DNA from: Bryobacterales bacterium
Lineage (GTDB): Bacteria > Acidobacteriota > Terriglobia > Bryobacterales > Bryobacteraceae
Direction of reading: 5' to 3'
Length of the DNA stretch: 64,000 nt
Assembly (NCBI GenBank): GCA_027452065.1
Contig: DAIDHC010000110.1
Span: 1-64,000 of the forward strand
Positions 54,205 to 63,437 of this stretch are shown here, piece after piece. The translations under genes and the position numbers were made by a program. A model generated the notes under the pieces. The model was not told the DNA's origin, did no database searches, and was given only the letters and a program-made list of their open reading frames with translations. The stretch's first letter is position 1; each line of letters begins with the position of its first letter.

Positions 54205-57200
54205 TCAGAATGTGAATTTACCGGCGATCTGCAACTCGCGGTTGTTGTTGGAGGTCGAACTGATCGTTCCGAATGTCGCCGTCCCAAGCGTTGCCGCCGG
54301 GTTGGAGAAAGAGGGGTGGTTCAGAGTGTTGAACGCCTCCAGACGGAGCTCGAACGAGGCCCTTTCCTTGATGGGAAAGAGCTTGAAGAGCGAGAAATCT
54401 ACGTCGACCAGGTCCGGTCCGTACAGCAGATTCCGGCCCGCGGTTCCGTATGTGTAGGCAGCCGGCACAGCGAAGGCCGCAGGGGAAATGCAGCCCGTCA
54501 GGTGCCCATCGCCGCAGTTGGCGCTCGGCGTCCCGATCAGATTCGGACGCTGGTTGCCGACACCGGTATTGGCGTAATCGCCAGGCACAGTCACGTTAAA
54601 GGGAAAGCCGCTCTGGGCTGTGATAATCCCATTGATCTGCCAGTTCCCCAAAACATAGCGTTCGAAGGGATTGGCCGCATTCTTGAGGAACGGGATCTCG
54701 TAATTGAAGCTGCCCACGAAACGATGGCGGACGTCCCAGTTGCTGTTGCCGTAGTCGCCGGCCCAGTTATAAGGATTCATCGGAGCGCCGCCTCCGTTCG
54801 AGTCGGTGCTGACATCCAGATCGTGTGACCATGTGTACGACATCAGCATCGTCAGGCCATGGGTCATATTTTGCCTCAGGACGACGTTGAGACCATCGTA
54901 GTTTGCCACCTCGTCGTTTTGAATCGTCCGGATCACGTTGAATAATTGATTCGGCCGTCGCGAGGCGATTGGCCCGGGACCGGGCAGCGGCGTGTTGTTG
55001 AAATTGCTTCGATCCAGGTGCACCATGTGAGATCCGAGGTATTGCACGTCTATGGCGGCTCCCTGCCACAGCGCGCGTTCGACGTCGAAGCTCCATTGGC
55101 TCATGTACGCCGTAGGAAGATTCGGATTGATCGTGAAGGCGTTGGGAGGTCCGGCTTTGCCCTGCGACGAACTGGGCGTCGGGTTGTCGAAAGAGAGGGT
55201 CGGATTCGAGGGCTGGGAGTTGTAGGTGTAAATGGAGCTGAACGGTGGATTTGTTGTCGTCAGAGTGTAAGTATTGAGCTGGTTCGGATTGTAGTAAATC
55301 CCGTATCCGCCCCGGAGAACCCATTTGTCTGACGCGCGATAGGCGAATCCGAAGCGGGGTGCGAAGTCGCTATGTGTCGGATAAGTGTACGGAATGATCT
55401 GCGGAACCGTCGCCGGAATGAACGCGGTCTGCTGCGGATTCAGGATGGTGCCGTTCCCATTCGTCGATTCCGGTACCGTCGGCAATTCGTATCGCAGCCC
55501 CAGGCTCAAGGTCAGGCGCGAGCTTACCTGCCACTTGTCAACCACGAAGAAACCATCCCGGTACTGAGTGCCGCCGCCCGGCACCAGCGGTCCCGGCGTT
55601 GTCACCTGAAGAGGGAGGCCGAACATAAAATCAGCCGGAGCGTATCCGCTAATCGTACCCGAAAAGTTAAAGAAGCCGCGAGGATTGTTATTGGCCGTCC
55701 GCATGGTCACCAGGTCCCGGATTTCGACGCCGGCCTGGATGCTGTGAGCTCCGTGCGTCCAGCTCAGGATGTCGGTTCCCTGCCACGTTTCGTCGGTCTC
55801 ATACCAATTGCTGCTGGCCATATTCTGGCCTCCGATCGCCATGAAGCCGGCGACAGAGATATCGGGCAGCCCGGAGTTGGCCAGGCTGGAAGTGAATCCC
55901 GGAATACCGAGATCGGTGCCGGCGTTGGCGAGCGCGGCAGTGTTGAAGAAGTTGATCGAATTGATCGTCGTGCTCTGCCGTCCGAAACGCGCGTCGTTGA
56001 TCAGGCTCGGTGTCAGCACCTGGGTATAGCCGATCACGAAGTTGCGGTCGGTGACGGGCTGGTTGTAGCCGTTGAACGGATTTGTGTTCCCGTTCTGCAG
56101 CGTCGTGTTCTCCCACGCATAGCGGAAAAACAAGCGCGTCTTCTCACCGAAGTTCTGATCGACACGATCCAAGGTCTGGTTCGTCGTGTTGGTGTTGAGA
56201 ACACTGGCCAGGTAGTTGTTCGCGATCCCTGCCTGATTCGGGAGCGGCATGTATTGTAGCGCCTTCACGGCCTGCGACGATATCTGGGAAGCCGGAATGA
56301 TGTTGCCGGGCAGCGGCGGCTGGCCGGGTGCCAGGGGATCCCGAATTACCTTAGTCGTCTCGGTGAAGTTGCCCTGCCGCATCAGGGGCGTCAGCACCGT
56401 GTCCCTCTGAGCCAGCGTCTGGGACTGCCGCAGGCCTTCATAGTCGACCATGAAGAAGGTCTTATCCCGGCCGTTATAAAGTTTGGGAATCACCACCGGT
56501 CCCGCAAGCTCGAATCCGAACTGGTTCTGATGGTACGGCGCTTGCGGCGTACCCGGCTTTTCGAAGAATCCCCGGGCATCGAAGTAATCGTTGCGCAGGA
56601 ACTCGAATACGCTCCCATGCAGACTGTTCGTGCCGCTCTTGGTCACCAGGTTCATCTGCAATCCGAGATAGCCTCCATACTGCGCCTGGTAGGTGCCCGT
56701 CTGAATCTGCGCCTCTTGGATGGCGTCCACCGAGGGCCGGAACGTTGTTGTCGTAATCAGGTTATTCATCAGGCTGACGCCGTCCAGCGAGACGCTGTTC
56801 TGAATCTCGCGCGTCCCGGCAGCGATGAAATCCTCGCCGCCTCCGGGATTTCCCGCGGCGGATTTCATTCCGGGCAGTACTCCGGGCGTTATCACCGCAA
56901 GCTGGAGAACATCGCGGCCGTTTAACGGCAAATCGACGGTTTGCCTGCTATTAATGATCTGGCTCAGACTCGCTTCATCCGTCGCGATCGGCGGGGCTTC
57001 GGAGCTGACGGTGATTTCAGAGCTCACCTGGCCCACCTGCATAACGAAGTCCGTACGTACGATCTGATTGCTTTCCACCAGGATGTTCGATTTTGTGAAC
57101 GACTGAAAACCGGCCTGCGTGATCGTGATCTTATATGTTCCGATCTTTACGAACTGGAAGTTGTAGGTACCTTCCGCGCTCGTCGTCGTTGTGTAGGATT

Positions 57201-57363
57201 CCTGGGTTCCCACATTGACCGCGGTCACGTTCGCGCCCACCAGGGCGGCGCCTGCCGAGTCGGTTACATTCCCCACCAGGGACGTGGTCGAGGCCAACTG
57301 TGCATATGCCATGGCCGCGGCTGCCAACCCCGTCAGAACAAAAGTGAAACAGCGTTTCGTCAT
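54205..57363 (-). CDS. TonB-dependent receptor-like outer-membrane protein with N-terminal carboxypeptidase-regulatory-like domain (Oar-like)
   Basis: 'LVGNVTDSAGAALVGANVTAVNVGTQESYTTTTSAEGTYNFQFVKIGTYKITITQAGFQSF', plug-like 'INSRQTVDLPLNGRDVLQLAVITPGV', C-terminal aromatic 'GKFTF'; start at MTKRC after a TGAGGAG site. Confidence 0.92.
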   Translation of the reverse strand: MTKRCFTFVLTGLAAAAMAYAQLASTTSLVGNVTDSAGAALVGANVTAVNVGTQESYTTTTSAEGTYNFQFVKIGTYKITITQAGFQSFTKSNILVESNQIVRTDFVMQVGQVSSEITVSSEAPPIATDEASLSQIINSRQTVDLPLNGRDVLQLAVITPGVLPGMKSAAGNPGGGEDFIAAGTREIQNSVSLDGVSLMNNLITTTTFRPSVDAIQEAQIQTGTYQAQYGGYLGLQMNLVTKSGTNSLHGSVFEFLRNDYFDARGFFEKPGTPQAPYHQNQFGFELAGPVVIPKLYNGRDKTFFMVDYEGLRQSQTLAQRDTVLTPLMRQGNFTETTKVIRDPLAPGQPPLPGNIIPASQISSQAVKALQYMPLPNQAGIANNYLASVLNTNTTNQTLDRVDQNFGEKTRLFFRYAWENTTLQNGNTNPFNGYNQPVTDRNFVIGYTQVLTPSLINDARFGRQSTTINSINFFNTAALANAGTDLGIPGFTSSLANSGLPDISVAGFMAIGGQNMASSNWYETDETWQGTDILSWTHGAHSIQAGVEIRDLVTMRTANNNPRGFFNFSGTISGYAPADFMFGLPLQVTTPGPLVPGGGTQYRDGFFVVDKWQVSSRLTLSLGLRYELPTVPESTNGNGTILNPQQTAFIPATVPQIIPYTYPTHSDFAPRFGFAYRASDKWVLRGGYGIYYNPNQLNTYTLTTTNPPFSSIYTYNSQPSNPTLSFDNPTPSSSQGKAGPPNAFTINPNLPTAYMSQWSFDVERALWQGAAIDVQYLGSHMVHLDRSNFNNTPLPGPGPIASRRPNQLFNVIRTIQNDEVANYDGLNVVLRQNMTHGLTMLMSYTWSHDLDVSTDSNGGGAPMNPYNWAGDYGNSNWDVRHRFVGSFNYEIPFLKNAANPFERYVLGNWQINGIITAQSGFPFNVTVPGDYANTGVGNQRPNLIGTPSANCGDGHLTGCISPAAFAVPAAYTYGTAGRNLLYGPDLVDVDFSLFKLFPIKERASFELRLEAFNTLNHPSFSNPAATLGTATFGTISSTSNNNRELQIAGKFTF

Positions 57364-57467
57364 ATAACTCCTCACCAAAAGTCTTGAGATTGTAATAAGT
57401 ATATCGCAACGCTAAAAGTTATATCCCGTCGCGTGGGCCGGCGCGCCCTGGAGCCGCCGGGCCCGCT

Positions 57468-58712
57468 CTACGCCCGGCAATACTGCGACTCTGCCGGCGG
57501 CTGGTATTCAACCGCCAGTTGGGGCGTTTCCAGCTTCTTTTGCCCGCTTACCTTCGATGTCAGGCAACTTTCCAGCACGCCGCTGGTCAGCAGCGTGCGA
57601 CGGATCGAATAGGGCGCCTTTCCACTGGCGAACATCTGCTGAATCTTCGAAACGAGACATGCCGAGTACGTCACGTTCGGGTTCGGCGACAGAAAGAACT
57701 GCGTCGATGCGACCCCTCGGCCTTTCAGTCGTGCGGCGAAGTTGAAGTCCTCAACCGCGCCGTCCAGCATCAACATGGCTGCCCGCAGCCCATCGCGGTA
57801 TTCGATGAGATAGGCAGCGGGATTTTTGACCAGGCTTTCGAGCACGCCCGGCGCCGCAAGGTTCTGCGTCCGGCCGTCTTTCACCGTCAGCCCAAGCGGC
57901 GTGTCCGTGCGCGATAACGCCGAACTCATCAGATCCTCAGACCATCTACCCTCGGCCCGGGCCTTCCAGAACGCCTCCCCACCGAGCCACTGGACTGACT
58001 TCACGCCGGTTTCGCCGCCCCGGCGCCTCTCCACCATGCACTGCATTGCTTCGAGCGCGTGAAAGTCCATCGGGTCGGACCCTCCGCAGCCGATCATAAC
58101 GGCTTCCTCAACGTCCGAGGCCAACGGGATCTCGATGTCCGGAAGCCGCCACGTCACCGGCAGCGAGGAGCCGCCCAACATCGGGAATCCCAGCCTTTCC
58201 GACGCCTCCACCATCGCCTTCGCCTTGTCGAAGCTGTAGGAAAGGTGCTTGTCGTTGTACACCGGCACGGCGCGCCCATCCTGTTCAAACACCCGCACAC
58301 ACTGCTCGAAGAACTCATATCGCGGGTACAGTATCTGCCCCTTCTCATTCCGCGGATAGTCGCCGTGCTCGCCCACGATCAACACGGCGTCGCACGCGAT
58401 CCGGCTGCCGCCGCACCGCAACGTCTCGGCAATGGTTGGGTAAACCCGGAATCCGAACTCGCTCGCCCGCTCCCGGCTCAAGTCGCCCTCCGGCTTCTGA
58501 TCCACGTACAGCGAGACCACCTGCATATCCGGCGCATGCCAGGTGCCGTTGTGTGGGTAACCGACAAGAAAACGATCCCCGATGTGCTGCCCGTGCGACA
58601 AGTACCGGTAGATCGTCGTAATCACCGCGACGCGCTTCTTCTCCCCGTTCTGCGCCTGTGTGAGCGACGGAGCGAGCGCCGCCGCCTCGAGAAACTGCCG
58701 CCTTGTCATCAT
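57468..58712 (-). CDS. Uncharacterised conserved protein with Tat-type leader (paralog A)
   Basis: 'MMTRRQFLEAAALAPSLTQAQ' leader; shares 'GEHGDYPxNExGQxxYPRY', 'PVxNDKHLS', 'GGxxxxDFHxLExxQxMVERRxGGETGVKxxQ' with the adjacent ORF. Confidence 0.8.
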   Translation of the reverse strand: MMTRRQFLEAAALAPSLTQAQNGEKKRVAVITTIYRYLSHGQHIGDRFLVGYPHNGTWHAPDMQVVSLYVDQKPEGDLSRERASEFGFRVYPTIAETLRCGGSRIACDAVLIVGEHGDYPRNEKGQILYPRYEFFEQCVRVFEQDGRAVPVYNDKHLSYSFDKAKAMVEASERLGFPMLGGSSLPVTWRLPDIEIPLASDVEEAVMIGCGGSDPMDFHALEAMQCMVERRRGGETGVKSVQWLGGEAFWKARAEGRWSEDLMSSALSRTDTPLGLTVKDGRTQNLAAPGVLESLVKNPAAYLIEYRDGLRAAMLMLDGAVEDFNFAARLKGRGVASTQFFLSPNPNVTYSACLVSKIQQMFASGKAPYSIRRTLLTSGVLESCLTSKVSGQKKLETPQLAVEYQPPAESQYCRA

Positions 58713-58719
58713 CCGCCTC

Positions 58720-59922
58720 TCAGCTCCTCCAGAACGTCGAGGCCGCCGGAGCCTCGTAGCGCACATCCAACCACGGCGTTTCGATCCGCTTCTGGTCCCG
58801 GTACAGGCTTTCAACGCCCGCCGCCGTCAGCCCCGTCGTCAGCAGAGTCCTCTCCACCGGGTAGGGTGCCTTACCGCTCAGAAACATCGTCTCCATGTGA
58901 TGCACCAGCGGGCTGAAAAAATCCGCCAGGGTCGTCCGTCCATCCGGCATCGGCAGGTACATTTGCACCGAAAGCGGCTCGCTTCGTCCGGACAACTGTG
59001 CGGCGAAGTTGAAGTCCCTCACCAGCCCGTTCATCAGCATCATCGTGCACCGCAGGCCGTCGCGGTGCTCGTAGTGGTACGCCACCGGATCCTTCACCAG
59101 CGCGCGCATCTGATCCACCGTCGGAAAAATGTCGTTGAATCCCGGCCGCGCCGGTGTCAACGTATGGCTCCGGCACAGCGCCGCGTCCATCAACTTCTTC
59201 GACCAGACTCCTTCGGTCATCGCGTCCCAAAAATTCTCGCCCCGGTAAGCCTGAATCCACTTGACGCCCGTCTCGCCGCCCTTCCGCCGCTCCACCATCC
59301 CCTGGATCGTTTCCAGGCCGTGAAAATCGTAGCTGTCCACGCCGCCATAGCAGATACACAGCGCTTCCTGCACCTGGGCCTCCGCCGGCATGTCAATCGA
59401 CGGAATTCGCCACGTCACCGGCAGACTCGACCCGGCCATGAACTCAAACCCCATCTCGCGCGCCGTGTCTCTCATCCGCTTGGCCCATTCCCAGTTCCAC
59501 GACAAATGCTTGTCGTTGAATACCGGCACTGTCTTCTTGCTGGCGCGGAAAACCTCCACCACCTTTTCGAAATACTGGTACCGGGGATATTCCGTCTGTC
59601 CCAGCTCATTTTTCGGATAGTCGCCGTGCTCGCCCACGATCACAACTCCATCCACCGCCAGCTTGTCCCCGCCCAGCGTTAACGCGTCCTCCACCGTTGG
59701 ATAGAGCTTCATCGCTGGGTGCCGCAGCAGCCGCTCGCGGCTCAGATCCAGCGGGCTCACCTGGTCTACGTACAGCGCCACCATGTCCATTGGCGGCACG
59801 TGATAACTGCCTTCCCACCCATATCCATCCAGAAACCGGTCGACGATGTGTTGGGCGTGATACATCTTCCGATAGACGTTCACAATAGCTGCCAGGCGCG
59901 GCCGGCGATCAGGTGTGTTCAT
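58720..59922 (-). CDS. Uncharacterised conserved protein (paralog B, no obvious signal peptide)
   Basis: Collinear with 57468-58712 product along its length. Confidence 0.82.
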   Translation of the reverse strand: MNTPDRRPRLAAIVNVYRKMYHAQHIVDRFLDGYGWEGSYHVPPMDMVALYVDQVSPLDLSRERLLRHPAMKLYPTVEDALTLGGDKLAVDGVVIVGEHGDYPKNELGQTEYPRYQYFEKVVEVFRASKKTVPVFNDKHLSWNWEWAKRMRDTAREMGFEFMAGSSLPVTWRIPSIDMPAEAQVQEALCICYGGVDSYDFHGLETIQGMVERRKGGETGVKWIQAYRGENFWDAMTEGVWSKKLMDAALCRSHTLTPARPGFNDIFPTVDQMRALVKDPVAYHYEHRDGLRCTMMLMNGLVRDFNFAAQLSGRSEPLSVQMYLPMPDGRTTLADFFSPLVHHMETMFLSGKAPYPVERTLLTTGLTAAGVESLYRDQKRIETPWLDVRYEAPAASTFWRS

Positions 59923-59948
59923 TTCACGTTTGCCGAAAGGCTATTATA

Positions 59949-61172
59949 ATGCGAATCGTGCTTTACTTTTCTCGATTTTTGGCGGTTTCAGTTTTTTCCG
60001 CTCAATTTTTGGCCGCTCAATCGCCATCTACGATCACCGAAAGGGCTCGTTCGCTTCATTTCCACAGCCTCGTCTTCGACGGCCACATCCACGCCGTCGA
60101 CCGCGAGTTTTACCACGGCGGCGACATCGGCACCCTGAAAACGGATGGTCAGTTCGACCTTCCGCGAAGCGTCGAAGGGGGCCTCGGCGCCCTGTTTTTC
60201 ACCATCTTTGTCACCGAGGACTACTACCCGCCTCGTCTCGAGACCAAGCAGGCGCTCCGCATGCTCGACTGCGCCATCCAGCAGATCCAGCGCAACCCCG
60301 CCCGCATTGCCATCGCTCTCGATGGCGCCGGCGTCGAGCGCATCCATCGCGCCGGCAAGATCGCCGCCGTGCTCGACATCGAAGGCAGCTTCGATCTCGA
60401 CGGCGACCTGGGCGTTCTGCGCCAGTTCCACCGCCTTGGTCTGCGATCGATGCAGCTTTCCGCCCACAACCGGAACAACAACTACGCCGACTCCTGCTGC
60501 TCGCCTCCGCGCTCCCACGGTCTCAGCCCGCACGGCGTCGAGGTCATCCGGGAGATGAACCGGCTTGGGATGGTCATCAACGTCTCACATGCTTCCGACG
60601 ACGCCATCTCCCAGGCCATCGACGCGAGCTCGGAGCCGATCGTCGCCACCCACAACGGCATGCGCTCGGTCAACGACATCCCGCGGAATATGCCCGATTG
60701 GCTGATCAAGAAGCTCGCCTCCAAAGGCGGCCTCATCGGTTTTCAGATCGGCAACGAGTTTCACAACCGCAAGCTTTTCGAGTACCGCACCGCGCACGAG
60801 GGCAAGGCCTTCTGGGACACGTCCGCAGTCCACGACCGCGAATCCGGCATGTCCATCGAGGAGATCGACCGCATGGTGGCGCCGCGTTTCCCCATGCCCG
60901 GCTTTCCGGCTCCCGATGCGCTCAAGCTGACCGTGGCCGGTTGGGTCGCCGTCGTTGATCGCGCCATCCAGCTCGTTGGTGAGGACCATGTCAGCCTCGG
61001 CAGCGACTTCGACGGCGGCCCGACGCTGCCGCTCGGCATGCGCGACATCCGCGACCTTCCCCTGATCACTCAGGCCATGCTCGATCGCGGCTACTCCGAC
61101 GAGCGCATCCGCAAATTCCTCGGCGGCAATCTGCTCCGGGTCTTCTCCCAGGTGACGGCCCGGCGGCCCTAG
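59949..61172 (+). CDS. Membrane dipeptidase (peptidase M19), secreted
   Basis: Signal peptide; 'VFDGHIHAVDREF', 'LDIEGSFDLDGDLGVLRQFHRLGLRSMQLSAHNRNNNYADSCC', 'VINVSHASDDAISQAI', 'ATHNGMRSVNDIPRNMPD', 'VSLGSDFDGG'. Confidence 0.92.
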   Translation: MRIVLYFSRFLAVSVFSAQFLAAQSPSTITERARSLHFHSLVFDGHIHAVDREFYHGGDIGTLKTDGQFDLPRSVEGGLGALFFTIFVTEDYYPPRLETKQALRMLDCAIQQIQRNPARIAIALDGAGVERIHRAGKIAAVLDIEGSFDLDGDLGVLRQFHRLGLRSMQLSAHNRNNNYADSCCSPPRSHGLSPHGVEVIREMNRLGMVINVSHASDDAISQAIDASSEPIVATHNGMRSVNDIPRNMPDWLIKKLASKGGLIGFQIGNEFHNRKLFEYRTAHEGKAFWDTSAVHDRESGMSIEEIDRMVAPRFPMPGFPAPDALKLTVAGWVAVVDRAIQLVGEDHVSLGSDFDGGPTLPLGMRDIRDLPLITQAMLDRGYSDERIRKFLGGNLLRVFSQVTARRP

Positions 61173-61191
61173 GCCCCGCGCTGCGCCCGCC

Positions 61192-62508
61192 TCAGCGCTC
61201 GTCACGCCGCCGCGGCGTGACTGCGTCCCAGCGCGCGTCCGACGTGCTCTTGTAATTCTTCGGAAGGCTCTTCCAGTCCGGCCTCGTGATGCCGTTCAGG
61301 TCGTATACCACACGGCCGTCCCGCAGAGTTAGTTCGCAGATCAGCTTCCGCGTCCCGTCCATCCGGGCGCCGTACATGTCCGTGAATCCGAACTTCCCCT
61401 CTTCCACGCGCAGCACCGCCACGTCGGCCGGCGCGCCGGTCGAGAGGTTCCCCAACTCGTCATGATGGATCTCACGCGCCGGGTGCCAGGTCGATCTCGC
61501 CACCACATCGTCCAGGGAAAGTCCGATAGCGAGAAATTTGCCCATGACATTGAGCATGTCCTTCATGCCCGCGTTCATGCTGGTAACGTGCAGGTCCGTC
61601 GAGATCGAATCCGGCAGGAAGCCCTGCTCGATGAACGGCACCGCGATTCGCCACGCAAAACTTCCTCCGCCGTGCCCCACGTCGAAAATCACCCCGCGCT
61701 TGCGGCCCTCGATCATGCCCGGATTCACACGGCCGTCGTCGGTCAATTCGTGCCGTATCCCGGAGTAGCAGTGCGTGTATATGTCCCCGGGCCGCAGTTT
61801 CTTTGTCACCAGGTCGCTTACCGGCCGCTCCGGCCAGTCCGCGCCGAAATCCACCATGACGGGAATGTTGGCCATCGTTCCCGCCTGCACCGCGTGTTCC
61901 ACCGGCGTCCATTCCGGCCCCGTATAGTGGGCTGTCTTGAAGCCCACGATCAGTCCCTTGTGCCTCAACGCCATGTCGGCCGCCGACCTCGGCTCCATGT
62001 CCAGCAGATTGTCTTCGTAAGGCTCGCCCCTCATGCCGGCGCCGACAATGTTCAGAAACGCAAGGACGCGCGTCTTGGAGCGGTCGATGATGCGCTGTTT
62101 GAAGTCCTCGAAGCTCCGCCAGCCGGACGAACCGGCATCGGCCACCGTCGTTACGCCGGCACGGAACGTAAAGCCGTCCGGCGGCACGCTGTTGTCCCCC
62201 GCGTAGGAATTGCGCTCGCCGGTGCCCGTGTAGACGTGCACATGAATATCCACCAGTCCCGGCGTCACATAAAGGCCGCCGACGTTGACCGTTTTCAGCG
62301 CCTTCGACGCATCGATGTGCTCGGCGACTTCGGCGATTTTTCCGTTCGCAATCGCCACGTCGCGCACCGCGCTGATGCCGTTCTTTGCGTCGATCACGTG
62401 CCCGCCCTGCAGCAGCAGGTCATACTGCTGCGCCTCCGCCATCCCGGAGCCGGCCACGAGAACCATCATCCACCGCCAATATTTGAGTTTTGTCATGTTC
62501 CGTTTCAC
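61192..62508 (-). CDS. Amidohydrolase/deacetylase family metallohydrolase, exported
   Basis: 'YVTPGLVDIHVHVYTG', 'GFKTAHYTG' candidate carbamylated Lys, 'DIYTHCYSGI', 'DVGHGGGSF', 'SISTDLHVTSM'. Confidence 0.9.
   Translation of the reverse strand: MKRNMTKLKYWRWMMVLVAGSGMAEAQQYDLLLQGGHVIDAKNGISAVRDVAIANGKIAEVAEHIDASKALKTVNVGGLYVTPGLVDIHVHVYTGTGERNSYAGDNSVPPDGFTFRAGVTTVADAGSSGWRSFEDFKQRIIDRSKTRVLAFLNIVGAGMRGEPYEDNLLDMEPRSAADMALRHKGLIVGFKTAHYTGPEWTPVEHAVQAGTMANIPVMVDFGADWPERPVSDLVTKKLRPGDIYTHCYSGIRHELTDDGRVNPGMIEGRKRGVIFDVGHGGGSFAWRIAVPFIEQGFLPDSISTDLHVTSMNAGMKDMLNVMGKFLAIGLSLDDVVARSTWHPAREIHHDELGNLSTGAPADVAVLRVEEGKFGFTDMYGARMDGTRKLICELTLRDGRVVYDLNGITRPDWKSLPKNYKSTSDARWDAVTPRRRDER
61201..61221. 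repeat. GC-rich perfect inverted repeat at the convergent gene junction
   Basis: GTCACGCC-GCCGC-GGCGTGAC, 28 nt after the M19 stop codon and inside the 3' end of the amidohydrolase gene. Confidence 0.55.
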
Positions 62509-63437
62509 CGCGATAAGTCGATAACCGCGTACATTTTGAGTTCTGCCAACGTAAATTCTGTCGCGTCGCTGTCGAGCGTGTAATCAAGAACCTTCGATCC
62601 GGGCAGCCCGGAAGCTAACAGTGCCGCCTCCCGGTAGCGCCCCAGCACCCGCACCCGCAGCCCGACCACCGGCCGCTTGGCTCCGGCATAATTCAGCAGG
62701 TGCAGCCGCGCCCGTGTGCCGTCGCTTTCCAGCCGCGCAATCACCACTTCGCTCCCGTAAATCCGTACGAGCCGCTTGTCATCCGTCAGTTCCTGCCGGA
62801 TCTTATGCGCCATCATATCCGGATTCTCCGCCTCGGCCACGGGAAATTGGGCCGAACCGATCTTCACATTCAGATCGAGCTTGGGATCGGGCGCCTGCAC
62901 CAGCCGGAACAAGAGGTTTCGGCGCACCAGCAGGTTCATCACTTCTCCCGACTTTGCCGATCCATCGTCCTGGTAGCCGATGTTGGCCGCAAGCGGTAGG
63001 CTCGCCTCTGGCACACCGCCCAGAAAGGCGAGCATCTCTCCCAGCGGTCCGAGTCCCTCCGCGTCGGTGTGTATCTCGCCCCGTGCCCCGTAAGCGAACA
63101 CTTCCGCGGCCGCGAGCGCCGCCGCCTTACCCGGCGCATCATAGACGAACCGCGCCCCGGGCTCCCGCAGAATTCGCCACCCGTTGCTGTCCACCCAGGG
63201 CGCCGTCGAAGCCGACGCCTCGTCCATCCGGTAGCTCACCGCCGGCGTGGCCAGTTTCACGCCCGGTTGCCCGGTCGGCGCCTTTACGTCAATCCCTGGC
63301 ACCCCACGCCACGCCGCGACATTCTCGGCCGGCACCTCGATGCGGGTGATCCGGGCCTCGCGCAGCGCTGGCGCGGTCTCCGGCCCTCCTTCCCAATACA
63401 GGGAAGGCAATACAACCGCGAGCGCCAGGAGCATCAC
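62505..63437 (-). CDS. Hypothetical protein with signal peptide
   Basis: 4-nt overlaps on both sides with amidohydrolase and DUF362-like gene. Confidence 0.7.
   Translation of the reverse strand: MMLLALAVVLPSLYWEGGPETAPALREARITRIEVPAENVAAWRGVPGIDVKAPTGQPGVKLATPAVSYRMDEASASTAPWVDSNGWRILREPGARFVYDAPGKAAALAAAEVFAYGARGEIHTDAEGLGPLGEMLAFLGGVPEASLPLAANIGYQDDGSAKSGEVMNLLVRRNLLFRLVQAPDPKLDLNVKIGSAQFPVAEAENPDMMAHKIRQELTDDKRLVRIYGSEVVIARLESDGTRARLHLLNYAGAKRPVVGLRVRVLGRYREAALLASGLPGSKVLDYTLDSDATEFTLAELKMYAVIDLSR

Noticed and set aside
59944-59951. TATAAT overlapping the M19 dipeptidase start codon
   Set aside because: A promoter here would start transcription after the ATG, and the signal peptide begins at that ATG with a plausible GAAAGG site; likely coincidence.
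61462-62583. 373-aa + strand ORF opposite the amidohydrolase
   Set aside because: His/Arg-rich antisense frame typical of high-GC genes; no start context or domain.
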